From: Selaginella tamariscina
Taxonomy: Eukaryota > Streptophyta > Lycopodiopsida > Selaginellales > Selaginellaceae
DNA length: 64,000 nt
Direction of reading: 5' to 3'
Assembly (NCBI GenBank): GCA_003024785.1
Contig: PUQB01000128.1
Span: 1-64,000, forward strand
The translations under genes and the position numbers were made by a program. Every line of letters begins with the position of its first letter. Within the stretch, counting starts at the first letter, position 1. Positions 12,831 through 23,120 of this stretch are shown here, piece after piece. The notes under the pieces are model-generated. The model made no database searches and had not been told where the DNA came from. It worked only from the letters and a program-made list of their open reading frames with translations.

Positions 12831-13138
12831 ACTATCTTCCCAACCGAGATAAGAGTTTCGCTGAATGTGGGGACATAGTGAACCTGTCGAAGATCGACAA
12901 TCTCACCATTCTGGAGTTGAATCTCTACTATCCCGACTCCTGCAATGCTCAATGGTCGATGATCTCCCATGTAGACTCCTTCTCCCACTGGGATTGCTTG
13001 ATATGTCTTAAAAGCGGCAAATACTGGAGTACAGTGAACATTGGCACAACTGTCCAACCAAAGGATATTTTCTTCCTTGAAAGGACTGAGGTTAGTGGTT
13101 ACCATGAGGGCCATCCGCTGATTGCCCTTGTTCTTCAA
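12800..13138 (-). CDS. Copia aspartic protease
   Basis: About 112 residues. The active-site block reads WLDSCANVHCT, where the family has W-x-LDSGA-x-H, so the Gly after Asp-Ser is Cys. The end of the domain, with ETLISVGK, is intact and then runs directly into the integrase remnant. No CCHC zinc knuckle or other gag sequence precedes it. The Cys substitution may impair the protease. Confidence 0.85.
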   Translation of the reverse strand: MKNKGNQRMALMVTTNLSPFKEENILWLDSCANVHCTPVFAAFKTYQAIPVGEGVYMGDHRPLSIAGVGIVEIQLQNGEIVDLRQVHYVPTFSETLISVGKIVDARLERSDR

Positions 13139-13190
13139 TTCGCTTGCTCGTGGTTTTCCTTCCTATGACCCTTGAACTACTGTTGTTCTT

Positions 13191-13203
13191 GGCTCTGATA
13201 CCA
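13191..13203 (-). other. Primer-binding site for initiator Met-tRNA
   Basis: On the minus strand, immediately inside the 5-prime LTR, the sequence reads TGGTATCAGAGCC. This is the standard plant copia primer site complementary to the 3-prime end of initiator methionine tRNA. Confidence 0.95.
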
Positions 13204-13422
13204 TGTTGTGAAAAGGTGTTAAAACACGAGCCGAGCCGAATATCAACTAACCTAACCTATGTTTTTGTATTTTTGAATCCTATTTATACAATTTTCTTTA
13301 TAACCATATATGGTAATTCTCCATATATGGTAGTTCTCCGTAAGTATGTACGGCATAAGATATATATGGCCTAAACCATATATAACTCTTCCAACTTGGA
13401 CTCCACGTTGGATATCTCAACA
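13204..13422 (-). repeat. Copia 5-prime LTR
   Basis: It is 219 bp, with TG...CA ends. It differs from the LTR at 9861-10078 only by one extra T in a short T run. In element orientation this is the upstream, promoter-bearing LTR; the CACTG target duplication follows it. Confidence 0.93.
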
Positions 13423-13474
13423 CACTGTGCTCGGTAAACCCCATATATGCATGGTCTTGTGGGAATTCCTATAT

Positions 13475-13938
13475 TTATTCTACTTTTGAAAGTAGAATAA
13501 CACTGGCTAGTCCCACAAGAAAGCCACCGATGATCCAGATCTTGTCTTGCAGTTTGTGTGCTAATACAGGCATGGCACCTACAATAACAACTATAATCCC
13601 AAGCCCTATAATCCCAATAAAGTTCCACTCACTATATCCAAAGGTTTTCCCTGTGTATATCGGAATAGCAGATTCCCCAGAACCAAGCTCAAAGAACGTT
13701 GTAATTTGTAAATGCAGCATAACTCATGAGGAATCCAATAAGAAGTTGATTCCAAGTGAACTTCTCTTCAAGCTCTGGTTTCTGTAAACAACTAAAAGAA
13801 TATAGAGCTACACACGCACGCACGCACGCACCCACCCACACACACACACATACAAACCTCCATATGTTGTGCAGGGGCCACAACATTCACCTCTTCTAAC
13901 TAAATCACAGGAGGCTGTTCAGGATCCTGACAAACATA
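13475..13938 (-). pseudogene. Remnant of a multi-pass membrane protein gene
   Basis: Two minus-strand exons are visible: one about 13938-13860 (starts DPEQPP, contains EEVNVVAPAQHME) and one about 13788-13475 (starts KPELEEKFTWNQ). The second encodes three likely membrane segments, around LLIGFLMSYAA, NFIGIIGLGIIVVIVGAMPVLA and WIIGGFLVGLASVILL, separated by the soluble stretch with FELGSGES and GYSEWN, and ends in a proper TAA. A one-base frameshift lies near 13720 and an in-frame TAG in the first exon. Exons upstream of 13938 are missing: the gypsy element begins 275 bases away. The copia element lies about 50 bases past the stop. No family is recognised. Confidence 0.5.
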
Positions 13939-13939
13939 T

Positions 13940-14208
13940 AGCACTTAAATAATAGTAGCTTTAAATTTATATCATACCTGGATGTTTTGTGTGAGTAATT
14001 ACATATTATATTAAATTAATATTTATGTTTATTTATTATATAGCCCCTATAGATGTACAAACTATAAAAGTATGTAATAAATAATTTTAAAATACTTATA
14101 CACATTGCTATTGTTTATAAAAAGTGTGTTCTTACATACTTAAATAGTCAGTATCTAAGAGTCTCATAATTCATAACATTAATAAATAATTTGATATAAT
14201 GTAAACTA
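13940..14208. other. AT-rich spacer before the gypsy element
   Basis: Low-complexity A/T DNA between the broken membrane-protein gene and the gypsy LTR. No exon is visible, so any upstream part of that gene is lost or lies beyond the insertion. Confidence 0.6.
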
Positions 14209-14212
14209 TGAA

Positions 14213-14369
14213 TGTAAGATACACGTGTACGGCTGCATGTACACATATTATTATTAGCTTAGTGGATTTTGATAACCATCAAATTGGATTCAATCTGGAC
14301 CACTCGCTCTTGTATATAAGTTAGGTTTTGAATTAATGATATACACATTTCTATATTTGAGCTCTCACA
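14213..14369 (+). repeat. Gypsy 5-prime LTR
   Basis: 157 bp, with a TATA-like CTTGTATATAAG near 14310. It aligns with 18895-19054. The sequence after it, TTGGTGGAGG, should be the primer site, but I do not recognise the matching tRNA. Confidence 0.88.
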
Positions 14370-14535
14370 TTGGTGGAGGTGAGGGGCACCTCTAATTGTC
14401 CCTACGGAGTGCTCGGATTTGTTTTTTTATTAATTTTTTTTGTCTTCTTAGGTCTAGCTTTTCCATTGTCTAGATCTATTCCTTTCTTGTGGATTTTGTC
14501 TCTTCTTCATCCATGAATCCACAACAGCAAATCCC

Positions 14536-15285
14536 TTGTCTGTGGAGCAGTTACTCATGCAGTTGTTGGATGCCATGCGTGTGCAACTGAACAATCATTC
14601 TCAGTTGATGGCAGCATTCACAGTCCAGGGTACTCCTCCTACTCATGTTGCAAACCCCCGTGTCCGGCCGGATTTCTTTCGCGGAAATCCTGGAGATGAT
14701 GTGTACCATTGGTTTGACCACTTCACTGTGGTTGCCACATATCATTCGTGGGACGGTGCTCAGTGTTTGCGCGAGTTTCCTACTTGTCTTCAAGGGACGG
14801 CGTTGCAGTGGTACAATGGTCTGGACGTTGCAACTCGTGGAGATTGGAATATTCTTCCAGAGATCTTCAAACGTGCATTTGGGCATGCGGACGACTGTGA
14901 TGATGCTTTTCAGCAGTTGCATCGTATTCGTCAGGAGCCATCTGAGTCGGTGATGCAGTTTGGTGTTCGCTTTCGAAGCCTTTTGCTGCGTGCAGAACCT
15001 AACATGTCGGAACGCATCAAGTTAGGTATGTTGTGGCCAGCACTTCGTCAAGACCTTGTGGGGCTTGTGCATGCACTAGCTCCAGTGACTCTTGACGATG
15101 CTTTGAGGCTGGCACAACGATATGAGTCGTCACCTCTCCCACTTGCGCCTTCACGTGCTCGTTTCCACTCCATGTTGGGGATGGACCTGCTCCGATGGAG
15201 GTTGAGGCTGTTGCCGCTCGTGTACCAGCACAAGGTGGGCCCGTGGACGAGGACGTGGACGTGCAGTTCGTTGTTGGGCATGTGA
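14536..15285 (+). CDS. Gypsy gag protein
   Basis: About 200 residues match the plant retrotransposon gag domain: RPDFFRGNPGDDVYHWFDHF, then LQGTALQWYNGL near residue 85 and the FRSLLLRAEP block. The last part of the frame, after about 15140, is out of frame. No CCHC zinc knuckle is readable before the frame ends, though the region 15290-15470 could hold a frameshifted remnant. Confidence 0.82.
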   Translation: MSVEQLLMQLLDAMRVQLNNHSQLMAAFTVQGTPPTHVANPRVRPDFFRGNPGDDVYHWFDHFTVVATYHSWDGAQCLREFPTCLQGTALQWYNGLDVATRGDWNILPEIFKRAFGHADDCDDAFQQLHRIRQEPSESVMQFGVRFRSLLLRAEPNMSERIKLGMLWPALRQDLVGLVHALAPVTLDDALRLAQRYESSPLPLAPSRARFHSMLGMDLLRWRLRLLPLVYQHKVGPWTRTWTCSSLLGM

Positions 15286-15585
15286 TGAGGTTGGACACAC
15301 GTATCGGCGCTGTCAACGGTTTCCCGATTGGCGTCCCCCATTTCCAGGATGGAGGCCATGGTCAACAACGTCCGGTTGGTGCTGCTGCAGTGGAAGGTTG
15401 TGATGCGGTGGATCTTCCGGGAAACGACGAATCGCACGAGTAGAGGAGGGTCCTCGTGCGAATAAATTAGTGACCCCTCCATCTTTCTTTCGGGAGTATC
15501 ATCAAGGGGTTCACTCGGCACCAAATCATCCGGTTTTCACTTTTCAAGCTCGTTTTAATCAACGCCACGTCCTGTTTTCCTTTCA

Positions 15586-16190
15586 GTGTTGGTGGATACA
15601 GGTTCAAGTTTGTCCTCTGTTTCTCAATCTGTTGCTACACGTTGCAGCCTTCATTTGCGTCGTGCGGTAGAACCAGTCTTCATTCTGTACGGCAACGGAC
15701 ATACTCATGCTTGTTCGCGGGATGAAGTGGACATTGTTGTTCGTGTGGATGATGTGAGCTCGAGCTTCAATCTTTGGGTGGTGCCGAGTCAAGCTTTTCA
15801 CCTTATTCTTGGTATGGATTGGTTAACTCGCAATCATGCCAAGTGTGACTTTGAAAAGTCTCCCCCTTGTTTGACTCTCCCTCGTCTTTCTTCCATTCCT
15901 CTTACTTTTATTCCACTTCGTCCATCTGCTTTCCATCACTTTTGTCTCACCCTATTTCCAACCATTTTCCCTTCATGCTCTTCCTTTCCTTCTTTGGATC
16001 CATCAGATGATCGTCGTGCTGTAGTTGTTGATCAACTCAAGAAGGAGTATGCTGATCTTTTCAACTTCGACTTGTCATCTGGGGCCAAGATTGCGACACG
16101 CCACCCTATTCCAACTGGAGAAGCTAGGCCAATCAAGGTACCTGTTCGGCGTCGTCACCAAAGGAGCTCAAGATCTTACGAGCGAATGTC
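15586..16190 (+). CDS. Gypsy aspartic protease
   Basis: The frame starts close to the active site MLVDTGSS (Asp-Thr-Gly-Ser) and continues through FHLILGMDWL, the conserved flap-to-end block of retropepsins. The linker to RT, with a Ser/Pro-rich stretch, follows. A frame change near 16150 separates it from RT. Confidence 0.85.
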
Positions 16191-17032
16191 AAAGAGATGT
16201 TGGAGAAGGGTGTTATCCGGAAGTCTCGAAGTCCTTGGGCGTGCGAACCTCACCTTGTGACGAAGCCTGATGGGAGCGTTCGATTCTGCATTGACTATCG
16301 CCCGTTAAATGAGGTAACCGTCTCAGATGTGTACCCACTTCCTCATACTGCAGACCTTTTGGATCGACTGGGGCGGAGCCGTTGGTTCACCAAGTTAGAT
16401 CTCGCATCTGGATATTGGCAAGTTCCGATGGCTGACATGGACATTCCCAAGACTGCTTTTCGGACACCATTTGGCCTGTACGAGTTCCTGGTGATGCCTT
16501 TCGGTTTGAGCAATGCTCCAGCAACTTTCCAGCGTATGATGGACGAGGTTCTTTGCGACATGCCGGAGGTGACTGCCGATTTCATCGATGATGTTTTGAT
16601 CCATTCGGATGGAACGTGGGAGGAGCATGTCGGTGATGTACGTAAGGTTTTGGATCGCTGCGGGAAGTTGGTTTGAAGTTGAAGCCATCTAAGTGTGTGT
16701 TTGGATCAAAGGACACCACTTATCTGGGTTATCGCATTTCACGTGAAGGTTTGCAAGTCGATCCTGACAAACTAGTTGCAGTTTTGAAGTTCCCTACGCC
16801 AAAGTGTGTGAATGATGTGCAACGCTTTCTTGGCAAGGTACAATATCTGGGTCGTTTTGTGGATCATCTTTCAGATCGTACTGCACCGTTGCGCGCGTTG
16901 TTGAAATCGTCAATGACTTCTTTTGTTTGGTCTAAGGATTGCAAGCAGGCATTTGCAGATCTCAAAGAGTTGTTGACGACTCCTCCAGTTTTGGCGTACC
17001 CGGATTACACCGTCCTTTCATCTTGCGTGTAG
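16170..17032 (+). CDS. Gypsy reverse transcriptase (two frames)
   Basis: Blocks in order are VIRKSRSPWA, FCIDYRPLN, FTKLDLASGYWQ, TPFGLYEFLVMPFGLSNAPATFQ and the catalytic FIDDVL (Asp-Asp at about 16590). The frame breaks near 16675 at GKLV; the thumb follows in the next frame from 16673 with KLKPSKCVFG and LGKVQYLGRF. One missing base at the G/T-rich junction would restore continuity. Confidence 0.92.
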
Positions 17033-17440
17033 ATGCTTCTGACATCGGCCTGGGGGTGTATTGATGCAGGAGAGTACGAGTGTTCCTGGCCAACGACATC
17101 CCATTGCGTACATCAGCCGTACATTGCAGCCAGCAGAGGTGAATTACTCCACGACAGAAAAGGAGTGTCTAGCAGCAGTTTGGGGTTTTGAGAAGCTCCA
17201 TGCCTACTTGCATGGTTCGGGACGTTGTTGGAAGGCGATCATGCAGCAGGTCACTTCGTTGTTAAAGCAGAAGAATTGATTGGGCGTACTGCTCGGTGGG
17301 CCTTGAAACTTCAAATTTACGACTTTGAAGTTGTTCATCGTCCAGGGAGTTCCATGGCTGATGCTGATGCTCTTTCTCGGGCTCCTCTTCCACCTTCTCT
17401 CTCTTCTGTTGCCCCAGAGGAACCAGTTGTTCCAGCTTCA
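17010..17440 (+). CDS. Gypsy RNase H (broken)
   Basis: RVDASDIGLG (around 17025), then RHPIAYISRTLQPAE and NYSTTEKECLAAVWGFEK mark the RNase H domain, and DFEVVHRPGSSMADADALSR its end. Three reading frames are needed. The usual TDH block after the HAYLHG motif is corrupted. Confidence 0.85.
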
Positions 17441-18720
17441 GTGGACTTTTTGGAAAGATTCCGTACCATCAGCAGTTGCTGTGCTTGACGTTCAGTGTCC
17501 GCAGAATGCAGAGTTAGATTTGCCGTCTTTGGATGAGGTTCGGGAAGCTCAAAAGGTTGAGCCGTGGATTCGAAGGCTTCGTGATGGGTTTGAGAATCCT
17601 GCATCACTTGCTGATGACTTGCCTTTCAGGCATTTACATTCACAGTATCGCCTTCAGGATGACCTTCTTTATTTTGTGGGGACTGATCCAGATGATCCTT
17701 TGCGGTTGGTGGTGCCTTCAATCTTCATTCCACGCTTCCTCCATGCTTACCATGACTCTCCTATTCTTGGCGGGCACATGGGACATCGTCGGGTGATGGA
17801 GAAGCTGCGCAGATCTTTCTATTGGCCGGAGTTGCGAGGAGATGTGATTCGGTATGTGCGTAGTGTGTGTGGTGCCAAGCTCGCAATACTCCCCCATGTG
17901 CTTCGGAAGGACGGTTGGAGTCAATTGCAGTTTCTCGTCCGTTTGAATTGGTGGCATTTGATTTGATGGGACCTTTTCCGCGGTCAACTGCTGGTAACGA
18001 GTACGTTATTATTGCTTCTGATTACCTAACTCGTTGGGTAGAAGTTGGTGCTCTTGCTAGTGCGACTGCTTCTGCTGTTGGTCAGTTTCTCCTGAATCGG
18101 GTCGTGTTTCAGCATTCTTGTCCGGAGCGAATTCTCTCGGATAATGGTCCTGCATTTATGGCTGAGGCATTTCATGTTTTGACATCTAGGGATACGCCAC
18201 ACTTTCACAAGTGCTTATCATCCTCAGACAGATGGTTTAGTGGAACGGCTTGTCAGAACCTTCAAGGGGATGATCGCGAAGTATGTGAACTTTCAACATT
18301 CGATTGGGATGGTTATCTGCCGTCTCTCCGATATGCTTATGTCACTGGAGTTCAAAGTTCCATTGGTACTTCCCATATAAGCTTTGTATGGTCATGACCC
18401 GGTGTTGCCAACGGAGTTGGGTTTGCCTTCTCTCGGTTACCGCGAGCTGCTGATGCTAGGTTGTGGGATCGGTATCTGACGAGCATTCTTCCATTGGTTC
18501 GTGCGTCAGTAGAAACACTTGGGCCGTGTACAAGTAGGACAACAACAACGGTACAACTCGCATCATCGTCCTCCTGCGGAGTACAAGGTTGATGAACTGG
18601 TGTTGGTTCGTTTTCCCAAGCTTACGGTACGTGGTTTAGCTAAGAGTTTCTCTTCAGTGGAAAGGACCGTATCGAGTGTTACGACAAGTAGGGCCACATG
18701 TTTATGAGGTTTGGCAGACA
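17440..18720 (+). CDS. Gypsy integrase (broken)
   Basis: The zinc-binding start shows GGHMGHRRVMEKLRRSFYWP near 17770, then the catalytic core with FELVAFDLMGPF, YLTRWVEV and RILSDNGPAF. The Glu region lies in a disrupted stretch near 18200-18290. The C-terminal part, with YKVDELVLVRFPK near 18580, is again in another frame. No chromodomain is visible before the purine tract. Confidence 0.85.
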
Positions 18721-18880
18721 TTCAACCTGATCCTCCGGAGATTGTACATGTGCAACGGTTGAAGCATTTTTGCAACGAGAACAAGTTGTGCCGTCTATAA
18801 ATCCACCAATGCTTCCTCCTGATGTTCCTCCAGATTCGGGCCCGTTTACAAGAAAACCCTAACCAACTTACACCCTTCCA

Positions 18881-18894
18881 GGAGGAGGGGATGA
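18881..18894 (+). other. Gypsy polypurine tract
   Basis: The nearly pure purine run GGAGGAGGGGATGA abuts the TG start of the 3-prime LTR, the expected plus-strand priming site. Confidence 0.8.
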
Positions 18895-19054
18895 TGTAAG
18901 ATCCACATGTACATCTGCATGTGCACATACTATTATTAGCATAGTAGATTTTGATAGCCGTCGGATTGGATTCAATCTGGACCACTCACTCTTGTATATA
19001 AGTTAGGGTTTCTAAACTAATGAATATACACATTTCTATATTCCTACTCTCACA
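18895..19054 (+). repeat. Gypsy 3-prime LTR
   Basis: 160 bp, aligning along its length with 14213-14369 but with many substitutions and a few small indels. It ends CTCACA, followed by TGAA, matching the left flank. Confidence 0.88.
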
Positions 19055-19619
19055 TGAATAGTTTATTATAAATGTTTTTAGATTTATTAATAGTGTATGT
19101 TCGTAGTTTTGAATACTATAACAAAGTGTAAACAAACTATTATTAGTTTAAAGTATTGGTTTTATATACTATTCATGATTCTATGAAAGTCACTAGATGT
19201 GTATAATACTTTAATATGTGTGTGTGCCACATATCTTTACATGTGTTTCAATTATGTTTTTGTTCATAATATTTATTATTTATATCAGTGATACATATTA
19301 TTAATAGATTTTGAGATCATTTCTAGTGAAAATTTACTAGTTATTTCAGATTAACTTAATTATTATTTTATATTACTATTAAAATAAAAGCATTAATACT
19401 GTTTCTTTATATATATATATATATAATGAAGTTTATTCACCTGTATTAACACTAAATATATTATATATTTCTTATATATAAATACACTTATATGCATAAG
19501 TTTATTTTGATAAGATTTGTGTACATTCTTGGGAGAGTGAAATATACTACATACATATATACATACACCGGCATTTAATTTTCCCGTTAATTTAAATTTT
19601 AAATTAGATTTATAATACA

Positions 19620-20500
19620 TAGTGTTTACTAATTATCGTTGCATTTTAATTACTATCGTTCTTTTGGATTTTATCATATATATTATTTTTGTATTTTCTT
19701 ATAATACAAAACAATAGCAAAACGCAATAAGATTCAGGATCAAGATTTTTTAAATTTAATTTAATAAAATATTTAAGACTAAAATAAAATATAAATTATA
19801 CAATTAGAACATATACTTCACGATTCTCACCTTAAAATAAAATATTTTTACTTATTCTAGTTTATCATTCCTTAGGCTGAAATATTATTAATCCATCCTA
19901 TAACCTTCAGCGTTAGACCCTAGTATATTATAATTTTTTATAATTATCATTTCTTAATTAAAATTAAAAAATTAAACCATATTACGATGTCACATGGTTT
20001 AGTTAAATTGAATAATATATATGGTTTTGTAAATTTCAAAAGCTTATATAAATAATATTTATGTAAGTTTTTCTGGAGGCGTTATTGGCATCCTAATATA
20101 TACATAACTTATTTAAGTTGAATATGTGTATATGAATGTATAATTTGTGTTTAGACATGTATTCTTTGTATTCAGTGTTTTTTCTTCTTTTTTTATGATT
20201 TATCAATATTTATTATTAAGATAACAAGTACCAATACCAATTATATAATTTAACTAAACATCAATATTAAAACAAACGGAGCATTTGAATTTGACATCAA
20301 ACTTATTGTAAGTATTATTCAATATATAATTTATTAATTCAATCTCCACCAGGAAATTCATCCCCTTTGAAATAGTGAAAATATTTTAATATTTTTTGAA
20401 AAATGTAATATTAATCTAGAACTATACTCTATAAAATTGAATAATGTTGATTAGCTACGTCTCATATGTGAGAAAGTCAATTTAAAAACATTAAACCTGC
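19620..20500 (+). repeat. Segmental duplication unit A
   Basis: This AT-rich unit aligns with 21690-22570. The clearest block is TATGGTTTTGTAAATTTCAAAAGCTTATATAAATAATAT followed by TTAGACATGTATTCTTTGTATT (20015-20175 against 22117-22270). The match continues through the GAAATAGTGAAA...TAATCTAGAA block near 20370-20430. After about 20500 the units part: B holds the zinc-finger gene, A holds an inverted repeat. Similarity resumes at 20570-20880 against 23205-23370. Confidence 0.7.
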
Positions 20501-20515
20501 AAATGCTCTCTCTCC

Positions 20516-20552
<37 letters not shown>

Positions 20553-20814
20553 AAGATATGTTATTATGATAATGTTCATTAAATTTATCTCATTCGTTAA
20601 TAAGTGAATTTTAGAAGCTAATTAGATTGAAAAACGGCATTTTAATAATAATTTTAATATACTTAAGAGGAGAGGGAGAGAGAGCATTTGCAGGTTTAAT
20701 GTTTTTTAAATGACTTCTACATATGAGACGTAGCTAATCAACATTATTCAATTTTATAGAGTATAGTTAGATTAATATTACATTTTTCAAAAAATATTAA
20801 AATATTTTCACTTA
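20373..20814. repeat. Large inverted repeat, foldback
   Basis: The arm 20373-20521 is found again reverse-complemented at about 20667-20814 with few mismatches. Shared words include AATCAACATTATTCAATTTTATAGAG and GCAAATGCTCTCTCTCCCTC with their complements. The arms are about 148 bp and the spacer about 145 bp, so a transcript would form a long hairpin. The arm sequence is a single-copy part of duplication unit A, so it looks like local inversion-duplication rather than an inserted transposon. Confidence 0.85.
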
Positions 20815-21689
20815 CTATCTTCTTACTATCTTCTTTAAATTAAATTTGTTTAAACACATTTATTTATTTATTAACTTGTAGAAGGTAATACAAACTTCAA
20901 TTATTACATTTGAGAATGTTTACAGTTTCAAATTTGATATCCATATATATTACATTTAAAGTTTATCAATTTAAGAATCCAGTGTGCGTGTGAGAGAGAT
21001 AATAAGTATTAGATTTTTAACGATTAAAATTTAAATAATATAAAATTTATGAATATAATATAGTGATAACAAACATTATAAATAATAAATATGTTTTTAC
21101 ATTAATCTAATTAAAAATGTTAAGTGTACATACCCATCAAAACGCATAAACATATTTAAACAGCACAATATATTAATATACTGATTTCTTATTTTACATA
21201 AACTGGACCTTATAAAGGGACCATCGGCTGTCTTACTTATCCAAATAATGTAATGATTCAATTTATTACAATTTGTAACTCACAACAGTCAATCCATAAC
21301 TTAATTTTTAATATACGGTTCAAATTTAAAATCTAACAACTAATTGGATAGTTATTATAATTGTTCAATTTATATACACGCACCTTTTGTTGTACGTATG
21401 ATATATAAGATTTATACTATAACAAAGGTTATATGGTCTTTATGATATATCTTAAATAGATAAATGTTAATATATGTACATCTACACATACATACAATTA
21501 TGTGTTTGTGTCTATAATATATATTAATTTTTATTTTTTTTCTACGTGTTGTTTTGTAACATCTATTCTGTTTTCATTATAATACTAATAATATTATACT
21601 GAGTTATAATAATTATTCCGTATTAATGTACTTTCAGTGACATTATAATAAATATTTCTTAATCTTATTAATACTACGATTTTGCAACG

Positions 21690-22570
21690 ATATTCTTGTT
21701 ATTTACACTCGTATTCGTAATCGGTTCTCTAGGATTTTCTATATCTATTGTTTTTATATTTTCTATAATAATTTTAGAAAACAAAATATTCTTATTAACA
21801 AGATTCTTATTTAATAAATGTCAGGATTTTTAAATGATTATAATTTTAAAAATTTAAAAAAATTAAAATTTAAATTATCCAATTAAAACATATATTTCAT
21901 AATTGTCACGTAAAATAATTATATTTTTAATTATATTATCTAAGCCATCCTATATCCTTAATACATTTCACCGTTAGAACTTCCGTCTGTTGTTTAACTC
22001 TTTAGTAAACATTGAGTTCCCACTTACATATAAAAGAATTATATTTAATTAAGATAGATGTGAAGGAAATTTAAAAAATGTTCAAGTTAATGCTATATTG
22101 ATTAACATATTATTATATATGGTTTTGTAAATTTCAAAAGCTTATATAAATAATATGTATGTAAGTAATATATATAGTTTTCTGGCATCTTATATACATA
22201 ACCTGTTCAAGTTGAAAAAATGTGTATATGAAGTATAATTTGTTGTTTAGACATGTATTCTTTGTATTTCAGCTTTTTCTTCTTTTTATAATTTATCAAT
22301 ATTAATAATTTAAGACTGTACAATAATTCTAATAACAAGTTATATAATTTAATTAAATATCAATAATAAAACCAAATTGAGTATTCAAATTTGACATCAA
22401 ACTAGTTTTTAAGTATTATTCACTGTATAAATTTATCGATTCAATCTGCACGCCGAGATCATCCCTTTAAAATAGTGAAATCATTTTAATATTTCTTGAA
22501 AAATGTATATTAATCTAGAAATATATTTTATAAAATTTAATAGTGAGGAAGCCAATTTAAAAACATTTGT
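21690..22570 (+). repeat. Segmental duplication unit B
   Basis: Aligns with 19620-20500, as described for unit A, and continues past the zinc-finger gene at 23205-23370. The stretch between the units (20880-21690) is AT-rich with no gene. The duplication is diverged, with many small indels. Confidence 0.7.
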
Positions 22571-22687
22571 TCATTATATTTATATAAATAAATAATATAA
22601 AACCACACACACACACATATCAACATATGCCACTGCCACGTGTGAACCTCTCCTGCATATGACCTAACTGCTACTCTCTTTGTTAGT

Positions 22688-23120
22688 ATGAGTGAGTACT
22701 GGACGATCACAGAAGGAAAAGCCTCCAGAACTGGTTGGACTTGCCGTGAGTGCAGGAAAGTAATTGGCAAAGGGGAGGATATTGTTGTCCGCGAGGGCCG
22801 TAAACTTCGGTGAGATGTGTGTGTGTGCGTGCGTGTGTGTATACACATTACACACACATATACGTACTTAGCTTCAGATTTACGCTCCATAAAGGGTGTT
22901 TCCGTGGTGCAGACCCACGCTCCCAATCGAACTCTTCACTTTTAACGAAGGCAGGCTGCCAGAAAAGCACTTCCACGCACACGCACCCACGCAAAAGGGA
23001 CGTGGGAAATGGAGCGTGAGTGAGTATGGATACCAAGAATATTCCCAGCCTTCATCAAAGTTTGCTGGTTCTTCAAAGTCTTTGGGTGGGATTGGATCCT
23101 TAAAGGAAGAGAACAAATAG
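22688..23120 (+). CDS. Small PARP-type zinc-finger-like plant protein
   Basis: Exon 1 (22688-22809) starts MSEYWTITEGKASRTGWTC and carries C-x2-C in WTCRECRKVIGKG. Exon 2 (22878-23120) begins RFTLHKGCFRGADPRSQ, giving His and Cys at the positions of a C-C-H-C finger. The C-terminal half, KGRGKWSVSEYGYQEY, reads in another frame, so one base is missing near 22970. The arrangement (W-x-C-x2-C, then H-x2-C-F-x-G-x-ADPR, then KGKWSV) matches a conserved short plant protein of unknown role that resembles the PARP nick-sensor finger. A role in DNA-end recognition is inference. The intron is 68 bases and GT-rich. Confidence 0.75.

Larger units (their letters stand above)
9861..13422 (-). mobile_element. 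Ty1/copia LTR retrotransposon, recent but defective
   Basis: The element is 3.56 kb. It has LTRs of about 218 bp, a 5-bp target duplication CACTG at 9856-9860 and 13423-13427, TG...CA LTR ends, and a primer site for initiator Met-tRNA. Reading on the minus strand, the order is protease, integrase, reverse transcriptase, RNase H, which is the copia order. Gag is absent: only about 50 bases separate the primer site from the protease frame. The integrase zinc-binding region is deleted, and the first catalytic Asp of integrase (HTD in the family) is Tyr. The two LTRs look identical apart from one T in a T run, so insertion was recent and must have relied on proteins from another element. Confidence 0.93.
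14213..19054 (+). mobile_element. Ty3/gypsy LTR retrotransposon, older and frameshifted
   Basis: The element is 4.84 kb with LTRs of 157 and 160 bp, ends TGTAAG...CTCACA, and a 4-bp flank TGAA on both sides (14209-14212 and 19055-19058). The order is gag, protease, RT, RNase H, integrase, as in gypsy. A purine tract GGAGGAGGGGATGA (18881-18894) precedes the 3-prime LTR. The LTRs differ at very roughly one base in eight by eye, so it is much older than the copia neighbour. At least seven frame changes break the coding region. I see no chromodomain. Confidence 0.92.

Noticed and set aside
14551..15524. Minus-strand frames of 99-158 residues
   Set aside because: They are shadows of the gypsy gag and protease region, which shows family motifs on the plus strand.
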